A stretch of 64,000 nt of DNA from Candidatus Villigracilis affinis (lineage in GTDB: Bacteria > Chloroflexota > Anaerolineae > Anaerolineales > Villigracilaceae), in NCBI GenBank assembly GCA_016718275.1, contig JADKEA010000008.1, positions 62,001 to 126,000 of the forward strand, written 5' to 3'. Numbering within the stretch: the first letter of the stretch is position 1; each line of letters begins with the position of its first letter. The position numbers were made by a program, and so were the translations under genes. Positions 53,294 through 61,845 of the stretch are shown here, one piece after another. The notes under the pieces are model-generated. The model searched no databases, was not told the DNA's origin, and saw only the letters and a list, made by a program, of their open reading frames with translations.

Positions 53294-54244
53294 TTATAAA
53301 GTCGGTTGTGCTTCCGCAAGATCAGCAAACAGCGGAGTGGACAAATAACGTTCGCCGAACGAAGGGATGATCACTACGATCAGCTTGCCTGCATTCTCAA
53401 CACGGTTTGCCACCTGCAAAGCTGCCCAGGTCGCTGCACCGGAAGAAATGCCTACAAGCAGACCTTCCTCACGCGCCATGCGGCGGGCAGTCTGAAAAGC
53501 ATCCTCATTCTTCACGCGGACAATTTCGTCGTAGATCTTGGTGTTGAGAATATCAGGTACAAATCCCGCACCAATACCTTGAATCGGATGTGGACCTTTT
53601 GCACCACCCGACAGAACTGGAGAGGCATCAGGCTCAACAGCAATCGCCTTGAAGGATGGCTTGCGCGATTTGAGCACTTCACCCGTGCCGGTGATGGTTC
53701 CGCCGGTACCGATGCCTGAAACCAGAAAATCGATCTTTCCATCGGTGTCGCGCCAGATTTCTTCGGCGGTCGTTTTACGATGGATTTCAGGATTCGCAAG
53801 ATTCTTAAACTGTTGCGGCAGGAAATATTTTTTCGGATCAGAAGCAACGATCTCCTCAGCCTTGCGGATCGCGCCGCCCATGCCATCAGGTCCAGGCGTC
53901 AGCACCAACTCCGCACCATAGGCACGCAGCAACATGCGGCGTTCCTTGCTCATGGTTTCGGGCATGGTCAGGATGATCTTGTAACCACGCGCGGCAGCAA
54001 CCATAGCCAAAGCGATGCCTGTATTGCCGCTGGTCGGCTCTACGATAGTGGTGTCCTTTGTGATCAATCCAGCCTTTTCGCCAGCATCGATCATGGCCGC
54101 GCCGATACGGTCCTTCACTGAATGGGCTGGGTTATAAAACTCCAACTTGGCAACCACCTCAGCTTTGGCACCTTCAGTAACGTGGTTCAAGCGCACCAGA
54201 GGCGTATTGCCGATCAGATCTGTAACGTTATTTGCGATTTTCAT
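53294..54244 (-). CDS. cysK: Cysteine synthase (O-acetylserine sulfhydrylase)
   Basis: 316 residues from ATG 54244, preceded by AAGGAG. PLP lysine Lys44 (NPAHSVKDRIG), substrate loop TSGNTG (71-76), phosphate-binding SGIGTGGTITG and C-terminal SSGAATWAA. It makes cysteine from O-acetylserine and sulfide. A longer reading exists but would start inside the structured leader. The gene is followed by cysE in the same direction, so both steps of cysteine synthesis are together. Confidence 0.95.
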   Translation of the reverse strand: MKIANNVTDLIGNTPLVRLNHVTEGAKAEVVAKLEFYNPAHSVKDRIGAAMIDAGEKAGLITKDTTIVEPTSGNTGIALAMVAAARGYKIILTMPETMSKERRMLLRAYGAELVLTPGPDGMGGAIRKAEEIVASDPKKYFLPQQFKNLANPEIHRKTTAEEIWRDTDGKIDFLVSGIGTGGTITGTGEVLKSRKPSFKAIAVEPDASPVLSGGAKGPHPIQGIGAGFVPDILNTKIYDEIVRVKNEDAFQTARRMAREEGLLVGISSGAATWAALQVANRVENAGKLIVVIIPSFGERYLSTPLFADLAEAQPTL

Positions 54245-54276
54245 GCTGCTCTCCTTAAATATGATTTTGGTTTTTA

Positions 54277-54433
54277 AATAAATAAAACGGCTGTCTGCCA
54301 ACCGGAATAAATCCCGGTCTACGTAAACGATGGGCGCAATTCGCAAGCCATGCCAGCGGCTTGGGGAGTTGCGGGATCACATCCACCGTCTACGGCAGTC
54401 AGCCGTTTGTATCTCTGTGAAAGAGGCGGTGGT
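54277..54433 (-). ncRNA. Structured RNA leader of cysK
   Basis: Minus strand. A 15-position outer helix (54394-54408 with 54285-54299, one A-A mismatch) encloses an 11-bp helix (54383-54393 with 54323-54333, two G-U pairs), a 5-bp hairpin inside that (54345-54362) and a second hairpin (54301-54318). The 3' side ends in TTTTATTTATTT, like an intrinsic terminator. An upstream CCACCG (minus strand of 54428-54433) can pair with the CGGTGG of the inner helix instead. No known riboswitch consensus was recognised. Confidence 0.55.
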
Positions 54434-54580
54434 TAGAGACCCCGCCAGGTACACATGCAGTTCAAAAATTCTAGTGGTTTCATCATTGCCTTTAGAAAGT
54501 GTGATTCGCCTTTTTCTTACCTCAGGAATTTGTCAGACAGGTATTCCTGAATGGTTAGCATCAAGGCCTAAACGGTGTGC

Positions 54581-54609
54581 ATTATAACCATACAACAACT
54601 TTTTTGTAA
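54581..54609 (-). promoter_or_regulatory. Promoter of cysK-cysE
   Basis: Minus strand: TTACAA (54609-54604), a 17-base spacer, then a perfect TATAAT (54586-54581). Transcription would start near 54574, giving a 5' leader of about 330 bases, far longer than needed for translation. Confidence 0.65.
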
Positions 54610-54642
54610 GTTTATAGGTGGGCAAACACTTTTGGTGTAAAT

Positions 54643-55773
54643 CTAAATTCCAATCTTTGCAATCAGTTCTTCCCAGTCCTCAAAATGTCGGATGCCCGCT
54701 TGAGTGAACGCTTCTATCTTTGAAGCACTGCCAGATGTTAAACCGATAGTTTGAGTGGGGACATTGAATCCGTTCTGGCGGAGAATTTCTCCCGCCGCAT
54801 GTGTGGAGCGTATTCCGCCCATCGTATCTTCTACAACGAATAATTCAAATTCACGCGGCAGAGTTGCAAAAACACCATTGAGTTTGCCTGTTTGGTGCCA
54901 ATCCCCAGCGGACTGTAATCCCGCCCATTCGTCACCAGTTAGAGCCGCAGCGGTCGCTGCCAGAGCGTGGACAGGAGATGGTTTGATCAAAACACCTGCA
55001 TCCAGTCTGCGCTTGGCGGCGAGGTATTCCAGTTTCCCAAAAGCGATCAATGGAATATCGGCAAGCCCCACCAGCTCAAGCGCAATCTCTGCTTCGGGTG
55101 CATACCCAAAATGAGAATCATCCACTTCACGCGGCGGCGCGGATGGGCGTGCCGTCAGCCCTGCCAGATGAATATTCGGCTGACGAAGTTTTGCGAGGAT
55201 CGCATCATTGATATTGGAACGGTCATGCGTGTGTAATAACGATTCAGTTTCAACTTCAGCGGGCAGGTTGTATGTTTTGCTGAATACTGCACTTCCCAAC
55301 GAATAATGCTGAAACAATCGCATCGTCTGCGAGAAATTCACATTCCGCGACTGGCTCAAAATATTTAGCCGCAAATCCATTGGAATGAAAGGGAAGCATC
55401 CATGTTGCATTGCCGCTTCGGCGGGATATTGACCAGCGATAAATTCAAATTCAGGGATGACCAATTCCTTCGGCTTGAACCCGTTCATGTTGTGCCCAAT
55501 AATGACAGCAGCAGAAAATAGATCCGCAGGTAGTTTCAAGCCTGGGCGATGTTCAAGGATGTCATTCCACAAAGTCGCCAGCAACAGCGGAACCATGTCC
55601 CACTCGCTGAAAATCCCGCGCTTCTCCAACTCTGCCAGTTTTTCCTCGGGGAAATCAAAATGCGATAATCCCATCAAGCTGGCAAAGTGATTTAGCGTGG
55701 CGTGCAGCGCAGCACGATACCCGCCGTGATGGACAAGCACGCCGTCAATATCAAGCAGGATCACCTTTTTCAT
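54643..55773 (-). CDS. HAD-family hydrolase at the end of the his operon
   Basis: 376 residues; its ATG overlaps the hisE stop (ATGA), so it is translationally coupled. HAD motif I is DIDGVLV (Asp8, Asp10), motif III probably Lys in VLIKPSPVHALAA, motif IV VVEDTMGGIRSTHAAGE. A large region of about 200 residues is inserted between motif I and the rest, much longer than in ordinary phosphatases of this class. Because the operon lacks an identifiable histidinol-phosphate phosphatase, this enzyme is a candidate for that step. The family is broad, so another phosphomonoester is possible. Confidence 0.75.
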   Translation of the reverse strand: MKKVILLDIDGVLVHHGGYRAALHATLNHFASLMGLSHFDFPEEKLAELEKRGIFSEWDMVPLLLATLWNDILEHRPGLKLPADLFSAAVIIGHNMNGFKPKELVIPEFEFIAGQYPAEAAMQHGCFPFIPMDLRLNILSQSRNVNFSQTMRLFQHYSLGSAVFSKTYNLPAEVETESLLHTHDRSNINDAILAKLRQPNIHLAGLTARPSAPPREVDDSHFGYAPEAEIALELVGLADIPLIAFGKLEYLAAKRRLDAGVLIKPSPVHALAATAAALTGDEWAGLQSAGDWHQTGKLNGVFATLPREFELFVVEDTMGGIRSTHAAGEILRQNGFNVPTQTIGLTSGSASKIEAFTQAGIRHFEDWEELIAKIGI

Positions 55774-56045
55774 TTATGCCGCTTCTCCAACTCCGCAACA
55801 ATGTGAGCGGGAGTCAATCCACGCGCCGCCAACAAGACAAGCGTGTGATAGGTCAGGTCAGCCACTTCTTCAATGAGACGTTGATCTTCCTGTGCCAGCG
55901 CCGCCACGACAACTTCCGTCCCTTCTTCGCCAACTTTTTGCGCGATCTTCGGCAAGCCTTCATTGAAGAGACTTGTTGTGTAGGATTTCTCGCTCGGATT
56001 ATTTTTGCGGTCTTGAATTACGTCGAACAGCCATTGAATGCTCAT
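55770..56045 (-). CDS. hisE: Phosphoribosyl-ATP pyrophosphatase
   Basis: 91 residues. All-alpha MazG-like fold with YTTSLFNEGLPKIAQKVGEE and GTEVVVAALAQ, then LIEEVADLTYHTLVLL. It removes pyrophosphate from PR-ATP, the second step of histidine synthesis. Here it is separate from hisI, which lies 69 bases upstream. Confidence 0.93.
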   Translation of the reverse strand: MSIQWLFDVIQDRKNNPSEKSYTTSLFNEGLPKIAQKVGEEGTEVVVAALAQEDQRLIEEVADLTYHTLVLLAARGLTPAHIVAELEKRHK

Positions 56046-56063
56046 AGTATCTCCAGTTTACAT

Positions 56064-56113
56064 GTTTAAAGGTTAGAAAGTTTGAACGTTCAAACCTGCC
56101 AACTTTCCAACCT
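56064..56113. repeat. Heptanucleotide array, hisI-hisE gap
   Basis: About seven 7-bp units of the GTTTGAA / CCAACTT type around a perfect 16-bp palindrome (GTTTGAACGTTCAAAC). Confidence 0.5.
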
Positions 56114-56114
56114 T

Positions 56115-56441
56115 CTAACCGAACTTCCGATAAAAACACGTCCGCTCGCCAGTATGACACGCCGCCCCCGCAGGGTTGACCAACACCAACAGCGTATCTT
56201 CATCACAATCCACGCGGATTTCCACCACGCTTTGAATATTCCCCGAAGTCGCACCCTTGTGCCACAACTCACTACGACTGCGTGACCAGAACCAAGTCTC
56301 GCCTGATTCAATTGTCAAGCGCAAAGACTCGGCATTCATCCACGCCATCATCAATACTTCGTTTGTGTTTGCATCCTGCACAATCGCAGGGACAAGTCCA
56401 TTGCCATCATATTTTATCTGGCTCAATAACTCTTCTTTCAT
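56115..56441 (-). CDS. hisI: Phosphoribosyl-AMP cyclohydrolase
   Basis: 108 residues from ATG 56441 with AGAGGAAAG in front. Metal and zinc ligands are present: Asp-x-Asp-x-Asp-like DCDEDTLL and the Cys pair in AACHTGERTC. It also has WFWSRSRSELWHKG. It opens the adenine ring of PR-AMP, the third step. A longer upstream reading runs into the heptanucleotide array and is rejected. Confidence 0.93.
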   Translation of the reverse strand: MKEELLSQIKYDGNGLVPAIVQDANTNEVLMMAWMNAESLRLTIESGETWFWSRSRSELWHKGATSGNIQSVVEIRVDCDEDTLLVLVNPAGAACHTGERTCFYRKFG

Positions 56442-56459
56442 CTTTCCTCTTTCCGTGTA

Positions 56460-56501
56460 GACCATAGACGATAGACCACTGACCACTTTCTACTTTCCAC
56501 T
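56460..56501. repeat. Heptanucleotide array, hisF-hisI gap
   Basis: Six units: GACCATA, GACGATA, GACCACT, GACCACT, TTCTACT, TTCCACT. The array overlaps the last codons of hisF. Confidence 0.65.
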
Positions 56502-57257
56502 CACATCCTTACAGGTACACCCCAACCCGCTCAATTCCCGTTTCAACTCAGGTATCCTCAACTTCCCATCATGAAACAACGAAGCCGCCAGCGCCGCATC
56601 CGCATTGCCTTTGGTGAGCACTTCCGCAAAGTGGAGCGGAGTCCCAGCGCCGCCAGAAGCAATGACAGGCACAGATACCATATTCGAGATAATACTTGTC
56701 AATTCGATGTCGTAGCCTGCAAGCGTGCCATCTGCATCCATGCTGGTGAGCAGGATTTCGCCCGCGCCCAACTCCACGCCGCGCATCGCCCATTCAACGG
56801 CATCAATGCCAGTGGGTGTGCGTCCGCCAGCCACATACACTTCCCAACTTGAGCCATTTCTGCGTGCGTCAATTGCCAGCACAATGCACTGCGCTCCAAA
56901 CCGCGCCGCACCTTCAGACAGCAACTCAGGACGTTTCACCGCCGCCGAGTTGACACTGACCTTGTCCGCGCCAGCCAGCAGTAAATTCCGCATATCGTCC
57001 ACTTCGCGGATTCCGCCACCCACGGTCAATGGCATGAACACCGTCTCTGCCACGCGGCTGACCAACTCCAACGTGGTCTTGCGTCCTTCATGCGTTGCGG
57101 AAATATCAAGGAACACCAACTCATCCGCGCCCTGCTCATCATAAAGCCGCGCCTGTTCCACAGGGTCACCCGCATCACGCAGGTTCACAAAATTCACACC
57201 CTTCACCACGCGCCCGTCTTTAATATCAAGGCAGGGAATAATCCGTTTTGCTAACAT
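56490..57257 (-). CDS. hisF: Imidazole glycerol phosphate synthase cyclase subunit
   Basis: 255 residues from ATG 57257 behind GGAGG. A (beta/alpha)8 barrel with catalytic Asp in CLDIKDG (about 11) and Asp in TSMDADG (about 130). It forms IGP and AICAR using ammonia delivered by HisH. It starts with LAKRIIPCLDIKDGRVVKG, the family signature. Confidence 0.95.
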   Translation of the reverse strand: MLAKRIIPCLDIKDGRVVKGVNFVNLRDAGDPVEQARLYDEQGADELVFLDISATHEGRKTTLELVSRVAETVFMPLTVGGGIREVDDMRNLLLAGADKVSVNSAAVKRPELLSEGAARFGAQCIVLAIDARRNGSSWEVYVAGGRTPTGIDAVEWAMRGVELGAGEILLTSMDADGTLAGYDIELTSIISNMVSVPVIASGGAGTPLHFAEVLTKGNADAALAASLFHDGKLRIPELKRELSGLGCTCKDVSGK

Positions 57258-57270
57258 AAACCTCCAATCC

Positions 57271-57333
57271 GTTGAAAGTTGCAAGTTGAAAGGTTTGCAA
57301 GTTAAGAACTGTAACCTGCCAACTTTTCAGCCT
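57271..57333. repeat. Heptanucleotide array, hisA-hisF gap
   Basis: GTTGAAA, GTTGCAA, GTTGAAA and more degenerate units, then inverted copies (CCAACTT, TTCAAAC type). Confidence 0.5.
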
Positions 57334-58050
57334 TCAAACCTGTAACGCCTTTCCTAAATCAACCGTTCCATCATACAGCGCTCTCCCGATAATACATCCT
57401 GCCAGCCCTGCATCTTTCGCCGCAATGACATCCTCAATCGTATGCACGCCGCCAGAAGCGATCACATCAAGTCCGCTGCGTTCGGCCAACTCGCGGGTGG
57501 ACGGGATGTTCAGCCCGCTGCCCAAACCGTCCCGACTGACATCTGTAAAGATAACAGTACCCAGCCCAACGGTCCGCATTTGAAGCGCGAGGTCAATCGC
57601 CGAGACTCCGCTGTTATCCTTCCATCCCCGCGTGCGGACGAGTCCATCGCGTGCGTCAATCCCAACTGCAATTTGTTCAGCACCAAAACGAGTCAACGCA
57701 TCTGCCACTATCGCGGGTTGCTCAATTGCGATCGTTCCCAAAATGGCGCGGCTCACACCTAATTTCAAAACATCCGCAATTGCATCCATCGAACGAATGC
57801 CGCCGCCAAATTGCACGCGCGCGCCAAGTTTCAAGATCGACTCAAGCGCAGCGCGATTTGCATTATCGCCTTCGCCAAACGCGCCATCGAGGTTTACAAC
57901 ATGCAGCCATTGCGCGCCCATGCCCAGCCACTTTCGCGCCGTCTCCGCGGGGTCATCGCTGTACGACGTCATCCGCGCGGGGTCGCCTTCTTTCAGCCGC
58001 ACAACTTTTCCGCCGCGCAGATCAATTGCAGGATAGATCGTAAAGCTCAT
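57334..58050 (-). CDS. hisA: ProFAR isomerase
   Basis: 238 residues, overlapping hisH by ATGA. A (beta/alpha)8 barrel with Asp in PAIDLRGG (about 9) and Asp in TDVSRDG (about 129), the acid-base pair of the Amadori rearrangement. No second Trp-pathway signature is evident, so it is assigned to histidine only. Confidence 0.95.
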   Translation of the reverse strand: MSFTIYPAIDLRGGKVVRLKEGDPARMTSYSDDPAETARKWLGMGAQWLHVVNLDGAFGEGDNANRAALESILKLGARVQFGGGIRSMDAIADVLKLGVSRAILGTIAIEQPAIVADALTRFGAEQIAVGIDARDGLVRTRGWKDNSGVSAIDLALQMRTVGLGTVIFTDVSRDGLGSGLNIPSTRELAERSGLDVIASGGVHTIEDVIAAKDAGLAGCIIGRALYDGTVDLGKALQV

Positions 58051-58667
58051 GCCGCCTCCACAAAGTTTTTCAAAATTTGCAGCCCAACCGCCTGACTCTT
58101 TTCAGGGTGGAACTGCACGCCGAAAACATTTTCACGCCGCACCGCACACGCGTAATTGATTCCGTAATCGGTTGTTGCAATTACATCGGATGAATCTCCC
58201 GCCTGACAATAATACGAGTGATTGAAATAAACATACGCCTCATCTTTTATCTGATCAAAGAGCAGCGCATCTTTCTTAACTGTGAGTTGATTCCACCCCG
58301 TATGCGGAATCTTCACTGACAGTGAATCAGCAAACTTCACCACCGTGCCCTTGAGCAATCCCAAGCCTTCGTGATCGCCCATCTCTTCGCCGATCTCGAA
58401 CAAGGCTTGCATCCCGACGCAAATTCCAAGCATCGGCACACCGCGCGAGACAACTTCCTTCACCGCATTATCCAATCCCCGCGCCCGCAGCCCAGACATA
58501 AAATCGCCGAACGCACCCACGCCAGGCAAAACGATTCGCCCGCCAGATAAAACCTTTTGCGGGTCATCTGTGCGCGTGACATTTGCTCCAACATTTTCCA
58601 ACGCCTTCTGCACCGAGCGGAGGTTCCCCGTGCCTGCGTCAATCAAAATAATTTCTTTATTCATCAT
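58047..58667 (-). CDS. hisH: Imidazole glycerol phosphate synthase amidotransferase subunit
   Basis: 206 residues. Class I glutamine amidotransferase with nucleophile Cys in GICVGMQ (about 83), and His/Glu in VQFHPEKS near residue 190. It gives ammonia to HisF. The start lies inside a short heptanucleotide array; a second ATG follows immediately. Confidence 0.95.
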   Translation of the reverse strand: MMNKEIILIDAGTGNLRSVQKALENVGANVTRTDDPQKVLSGGRIVLPGVGAFGDFMSGLRARGLDNAVKEVVSRGVPMLGICVGMQALFEIGEEMGDHEGLGLLKGTVVKFADSLSVKIPHTGWNQLTVKKDALLFDQIKDEAYVYFNHSYYCQAGDSSDVIATTDYGINYACAVRRENVFGVQFHPEKSQAVGLQILKNFVEAA

Positions 58668-58687
58668 TCACCATTCTGCACTCATCA
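58660..58687. repeat. Heptanucleotide array at the hisH start
   Basis: TTCATCA, TTCACCA, TTCTGCA, CTCATCA; it includes the hisH start codon on the minus strand. Confidence 0.5.
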
Positions 58688-58689
58688 TT

Positions 58690-59277
58690 TCAGAGTGTTC
58701 CTTTTGTAGATGGGATTGTCCCGCCGCGTCTTGGGTCGAACTGAGTCGCCATATCCAGCGCGCGTGCCCATGCCTTGAACAATGCCTCAGCCTGATGATG
58801 ATCATCACGCCCGTACAAAACCCGCGCATGGAGATTGCAGCGCGAAGTCACAGCGAACGACTCAAAGAAATGCGGGAACAACGTCGTTGGGATATTGCCA
58901 ACATACGGCGTGTGCCATTCCGCTTGAATGACTGCGTACGGACGTCCTGACAAATCAATCGCCACATGCGCCAGAGTCTCATCCATCGGTGCAAAGCTAT
59001 CTCCCATGCGGACAATTCCCTTGCGGTCACCGAGCGCCTTGTCAAAGGCTTGTCCCAATGCCAGTGCAACATCTTCCACCGTGTGATGGACATCAATGTG
59101 CAAGTCGCCCTTCGCTTGGACATTGAGATCGAACAATCCATGCACAGCAAGGTGGGTCAACATATGGTCGAGAAATCCAACTCCTGTGGAAATCTCATGT
59201 TTGCCTGTGCCGTCCAGATCCAGTTTGATGGTAATTTGTGTTTCATTTGTCTGTCGTGATATTTCTGCGGTTCGCAT
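58690..59277 (-). CDS. hisB: Imidazoleglycerol-phosphate dehydratase
   Basis: 195 residues, the single-domain form without the N-terminal phosphatase domain seen in enterobacteria. Metal histidines are present in FLDHMLTHLAVHG, DLHIDVHHTVEDV and YGRDDHHQAEALFK. It dehydrates IGP to imidazole acetol phosphate. The missing phosphatase domain is the reason to look for a separate histidinol-phosphatase. Confidence 0.96.
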   Translation of the reverse strand: MRTAEISRQTNETQITIKLDLDGTGKHEISTGVGFLDHMLTHLAVHGLFDLNVQAKGDLHIDVHHTVEDVALALGQAFDKALGDRKGIVRMGDSFAPMDETLAHVAIDLSGRPYAVIQAEWHTPYVGNIPTTLFPHFFESFAVTSRCNLHARVLYGRDDHHQAEALFKAWARALDMATQFDPRRGGTIPSTKGTL

Positions 59278-59286
59278 AATGCTCCT

Positions 59287-59338
59287 TTGGTTTACAGGTT
59301 GGCACGTTTAAAGGTTTGAACGTTTCAACCTTCCAACT
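59287..59338. repeat. Degenerate heptanucleotide array, hisC-hisB gap
   Basis: 7-8 bp units of the GGTTTGAA / TTCCAAC type, including an inverted pair around GAACGTTTC. Confidence 0.45.
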
Positions 59339-60430
59339 TTACAACTTTTTCAACGCTTCTAACAACACATCCGTATCCTGCGGCCTGCCCACGCTAATGC
59401 GGATATTGTCCCTCAGCCCAGGCTTGTTGAAATAGCGGATGAAGACTCCGAATTCCTGCGCCAGCCTTGCTTTGAGTTCTGCTGCATTACGCCCATCCAC
59501 TTGGCACAAAATGAAATTCGATTGCGTGGGATACGGTTTCAAATACGAAATCTTCTGCAATTCTGTCATCAAGCGGGTTCGTTCGGCTTTCAGAAGCTCA
59601 ACCGTTTTTGCCAACTCATCGGTATGTTCAAGTGAAACTTGTGCCGCAACACTTGCGGCCACATTGATATTGTATGGCTGTTTGGATTTCCACAAGGTGG
59701 GCATCAGCCAGAGCGGAAATGCTCCGTAGCCAACCCGCAGCCCTGCCAACCCTGCCCATTTGCTAAAGGTTCGCAGAACCACCAAATTCTCCCGTGCAGG
59801 GACTTCACGAATGCGGCTCAAACTGGCTCCAAGATTTTCACCTGCAAATTCAATATAGGCTTCATCCAGAACGATCAAAGTTGGCAATTCGAGTAATTCG
59901 TCAATTGTCTTTGCGTCAAGAACAGAGCCGTCTGGATTATTGGGTGACGTAATAAAGAAGAGCTTCGGCTTGTGAGTCTCAACTGCTTCACGAATGGCAT
60001 CCATGTCCAGTGAAAAATCTGCGCGGCGTGGGACTTCGACACAGCGGGCGGCATTGAGTTCTGCATCAAACGAATACATGCCAAAGGTGGGCGGACAGGA
60101 AAGAATGCAATCGTTCGGTTCAAGGAAGACGCGCATGAGCAGGTCGAGCAATTCGTCCGCGCCTGCGCCAGCCATGAGATATTCAGCAGGAACGCCAGTA
60201 AATTCCGCGAGTGACTTTCGCAAAGCGCGGCTTTCAGGGTCGGGATAAATGTGCGGGAATTCCATATTCGCCAACGCCTCGCGGACAACTTTCAGCGGGC
60301 CGTATGGATTTTCATTTGCATCCAATTTGACGATCTGATCTGGAGTTCGCCCGAGGCGTGCGGATAAAACCTCAAACGGTTCGATGGGGGCGTAGGGTGG
60401 AAGGGATTCTAGGTGGGATCGGATTTTCAT
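59339..60430 (-). CDS. hisC: Histidinol-phosphate aminotransferase
   Basis: 363 residues. Fold-type I aminotransferase with KLDANENPYGP, TSPNNPDG, LDEAYIEF and PLP lysine in RTFSKWAGLAGLRVGY. Conversion of imidazole acetol phosphate to histidinol phosphate is expected. It lies between hisD and hisB, both separated from it by heptanucleotide arrays. Confidence 0.94.
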   Translation of the reverse strand: MKIRSHLESLPPYAPIEPFEVLSARLGRTPDQIVKLDANENPYGPLKVVREALANMEFPHIYPDPESRALRKSLAEFTGVPAEYLMAGAGADELLDLLMRVFLEPNDCILSCPPTFGMYSFDAELNAARCVEVPRRADFSLDMDAIREAVETHKPKLFFITSPNNPDGSVLDAKTIDELLELPTLIVLDEAYIEFAGENLGASLSRIREVPARENLVVLRTFSKWAGLAGLRVGYGAFPLWLMPTLWKSKQPYNINVAASVAAQVSLEHTDELAKTVELLKAERTRLMTELQKISYLKPYPTQSNFILCQVDGRNAAELKARLAQEFGVFIRYFNKPGLRDNIRISVGRPQDTDVLLEALKKL

Positions 60431-60442
60431 AAATTCTCCTTT

Positions 60443-60498
60443 GACGACAGACCATGGACAACGGACGACGATTGAATATCCATGGTCTATTGTCCGTC
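60443..60498. repeat. Palindromic heptanucleotide array, hisD-hisC gap
   Basis: GACGACA, GACCATG, GACAACG, GACGACG, ATTGAAT, ATCCATG, GTCTATT, GTCCGTC. The second half is made of inverted copies of the first-half units. Confidence 0.65.
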
Positions 60499-60499
60499 G

Positions 60500-61840
60500 T
60501 CACGAATTCGTCCGCAATAACGCCGCATTCGCATGTCCATCCAACCCTTCTGCTTGGGCGAGGGTTGCGGCGACTGGGCCAACAGCTTGCGCAGTCTTGT
60601 CATCCAATGCCACCAGACTGACGATCTTCACAAAGTCCCACACATTGAGCGGGGACGCAAATCTTGCAGAGCCGCCCGTCGGCATGACATGGCTTGGGCC
60701 AGCGAGATAATCGCCCAGCACTTCAAAGGAATGTTCGCCGACGAAGACTCCGCCCGCGTTGTTCACTTTTTCCACCCAGCGCCACGGCTCATTGACAGAT
60801 ATTGCCAGATGTTCGGGGGCGTAATCATTTGCCAATTGAACGGCTTCTTCGAGGTCGCGAGTCAACACTGCGCCGCCGCGATTTTCAAGGGAGGCGGTGA
60901 TGATCTCTGCGCGGCTGCGGTCTTCCAACTGTTTGCCGACTTCGATCTGTACTTTTTCAATTAATGATTTTGAGGGAGTTAATAAAATAGCGGACGCTAA
61001 AAAGTCATGTTCGGCTTGAGCGAGCAAATCTGCGGCGACCCATGCAGGGTTCGCGGACTCATCGGCAACGACTACGGTTTCAGTGGGGCCAGCCAATCCA
61101 TCAATGCCAACCACGCCGTAGACTTGTCGCTTTGCCAGCGTGACGAATAAATTGCCTGGGCCAAAAATTTTATCCACAGGGCGGACGGTTTCAGTGCCGT
61201 ACGCGAGTGCGGCAATAGCTTGTGCTCCGCCAAGCGGATAGATTTCGTCCACGCCAGCAACGGCGCAGGCGGCGAGGATGATCGGGTCAATGGGAGCTTC
61301 GGAATTTGCGAATGCTTTATTTGGCGGAGTGACAACGACAATTTCTTTCACGCCAGCAACACGCGCGGGGATGGCGCTCATCAAAACCGTGGATGGCAAC
61401 GGCGCTGTGCCGCCTGGGACGTAGAGTCCCACGCGCTGAATGGGGCGGATGATCTGTCCGATCGTGCCGCCGAGTTCATTTGTGAACCATGATGTCAGCG
61501 GCTGTTTGCGGTGAAAGGCTTCCACACGGGCGGCAGCTTTTTCAAGCGCTTCACGCTGTGCGGGCGGCAGCGAATCGAATGCAGCTTGGATCATGTCCTT
61601 CGAAACGGGAGCAGGCTTGAGGTCGATTGAATCGAGGCGCTTTGTCCAATCTTGAAGGGCAGAGTCGCCGCGAGTCCGCACATCCTTCAAAATTTTTGTG
61701 ACGGCTTGTTCCGCTGTCAAAGATTCGCCGAAGAGATTTTTGATTCCATCCAGCACGCGTTGGCTGATGGGAAATTCATCGGGCGGGGTGCGTTTGAGAA
61801 TGGATCGTTGTGCGGTTTGTGGGTCGTATTGTTTGAGCAT
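60500..61840 (-). CDS. hisD: Histidinol dehydrogenase
   Basis: 446 residues, somewhat longer than the typical 430. Conserved segments: RVGLYVPGGTAPLPSTVLM, GPGNLFVTLAKRQ, DGLAGPTETVVVADE, AEHD and the EHSFEVLGDYLAGPSHVMPT region with zinc ligands. Two-step NAD-dependent oxidation of histidinol to histidine is expected. It begins 5 bases after hisG. Confidence 0.95.
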   Translation of the reverse strand: MLKQYDPQTAQRSILKRTPPDEFPISQRVLDGIKNLFGESLTAEQAVTKILKDVRTRGDSALQDWTKRLDSIDLKPAPVSKDMIQAAFDSLPPAQREALEKAAARVEAFHRKQPLTSWFTNELGGTIGQIIRPIQRVGLYVPGGTAPLPSTVLMSAIPARVAGVKEIVVVTPPNKAFANSEAPIDPIILAACAVAGVDEIYPLGGAQAIAALAYGTETVRPVDKIFGPGNLFVTLAKRQVYGVVGIDGLAGPTETVVVADESANPAWVAADLLAQAEHDFLASAILLTPSKSLIEKVQIEVGKQLEDRSRAEIITASLENRGGAVLTRDLEEAVQLANDYAPEHLAISVNEPWRWVEKVNNAGGVFVGEHSFEVLGDYLAGPSHVMPTGGSARFASPLNVWDFVKIVSLVALDDKTAQAVGPVAATLAQAEGLDGHANAALLRTNS

Positions 61841-61845
61841 GATGA

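Noticed and set aside
54277..54586. T-box reading of the cysK leader (UGGA that could pair with tRNA-Cys UCCA, and a UGC triplet)
   Set aside because: The conserved T-box sequence after UGGN and the stem I motifs could not be found, so these matches may be chance.
54330..54587. 85-codon frame on the plus strand inside the cysK leader
   Set aside because: No ribosome site or family; the region is better explained as structured RNA on the minus strand.
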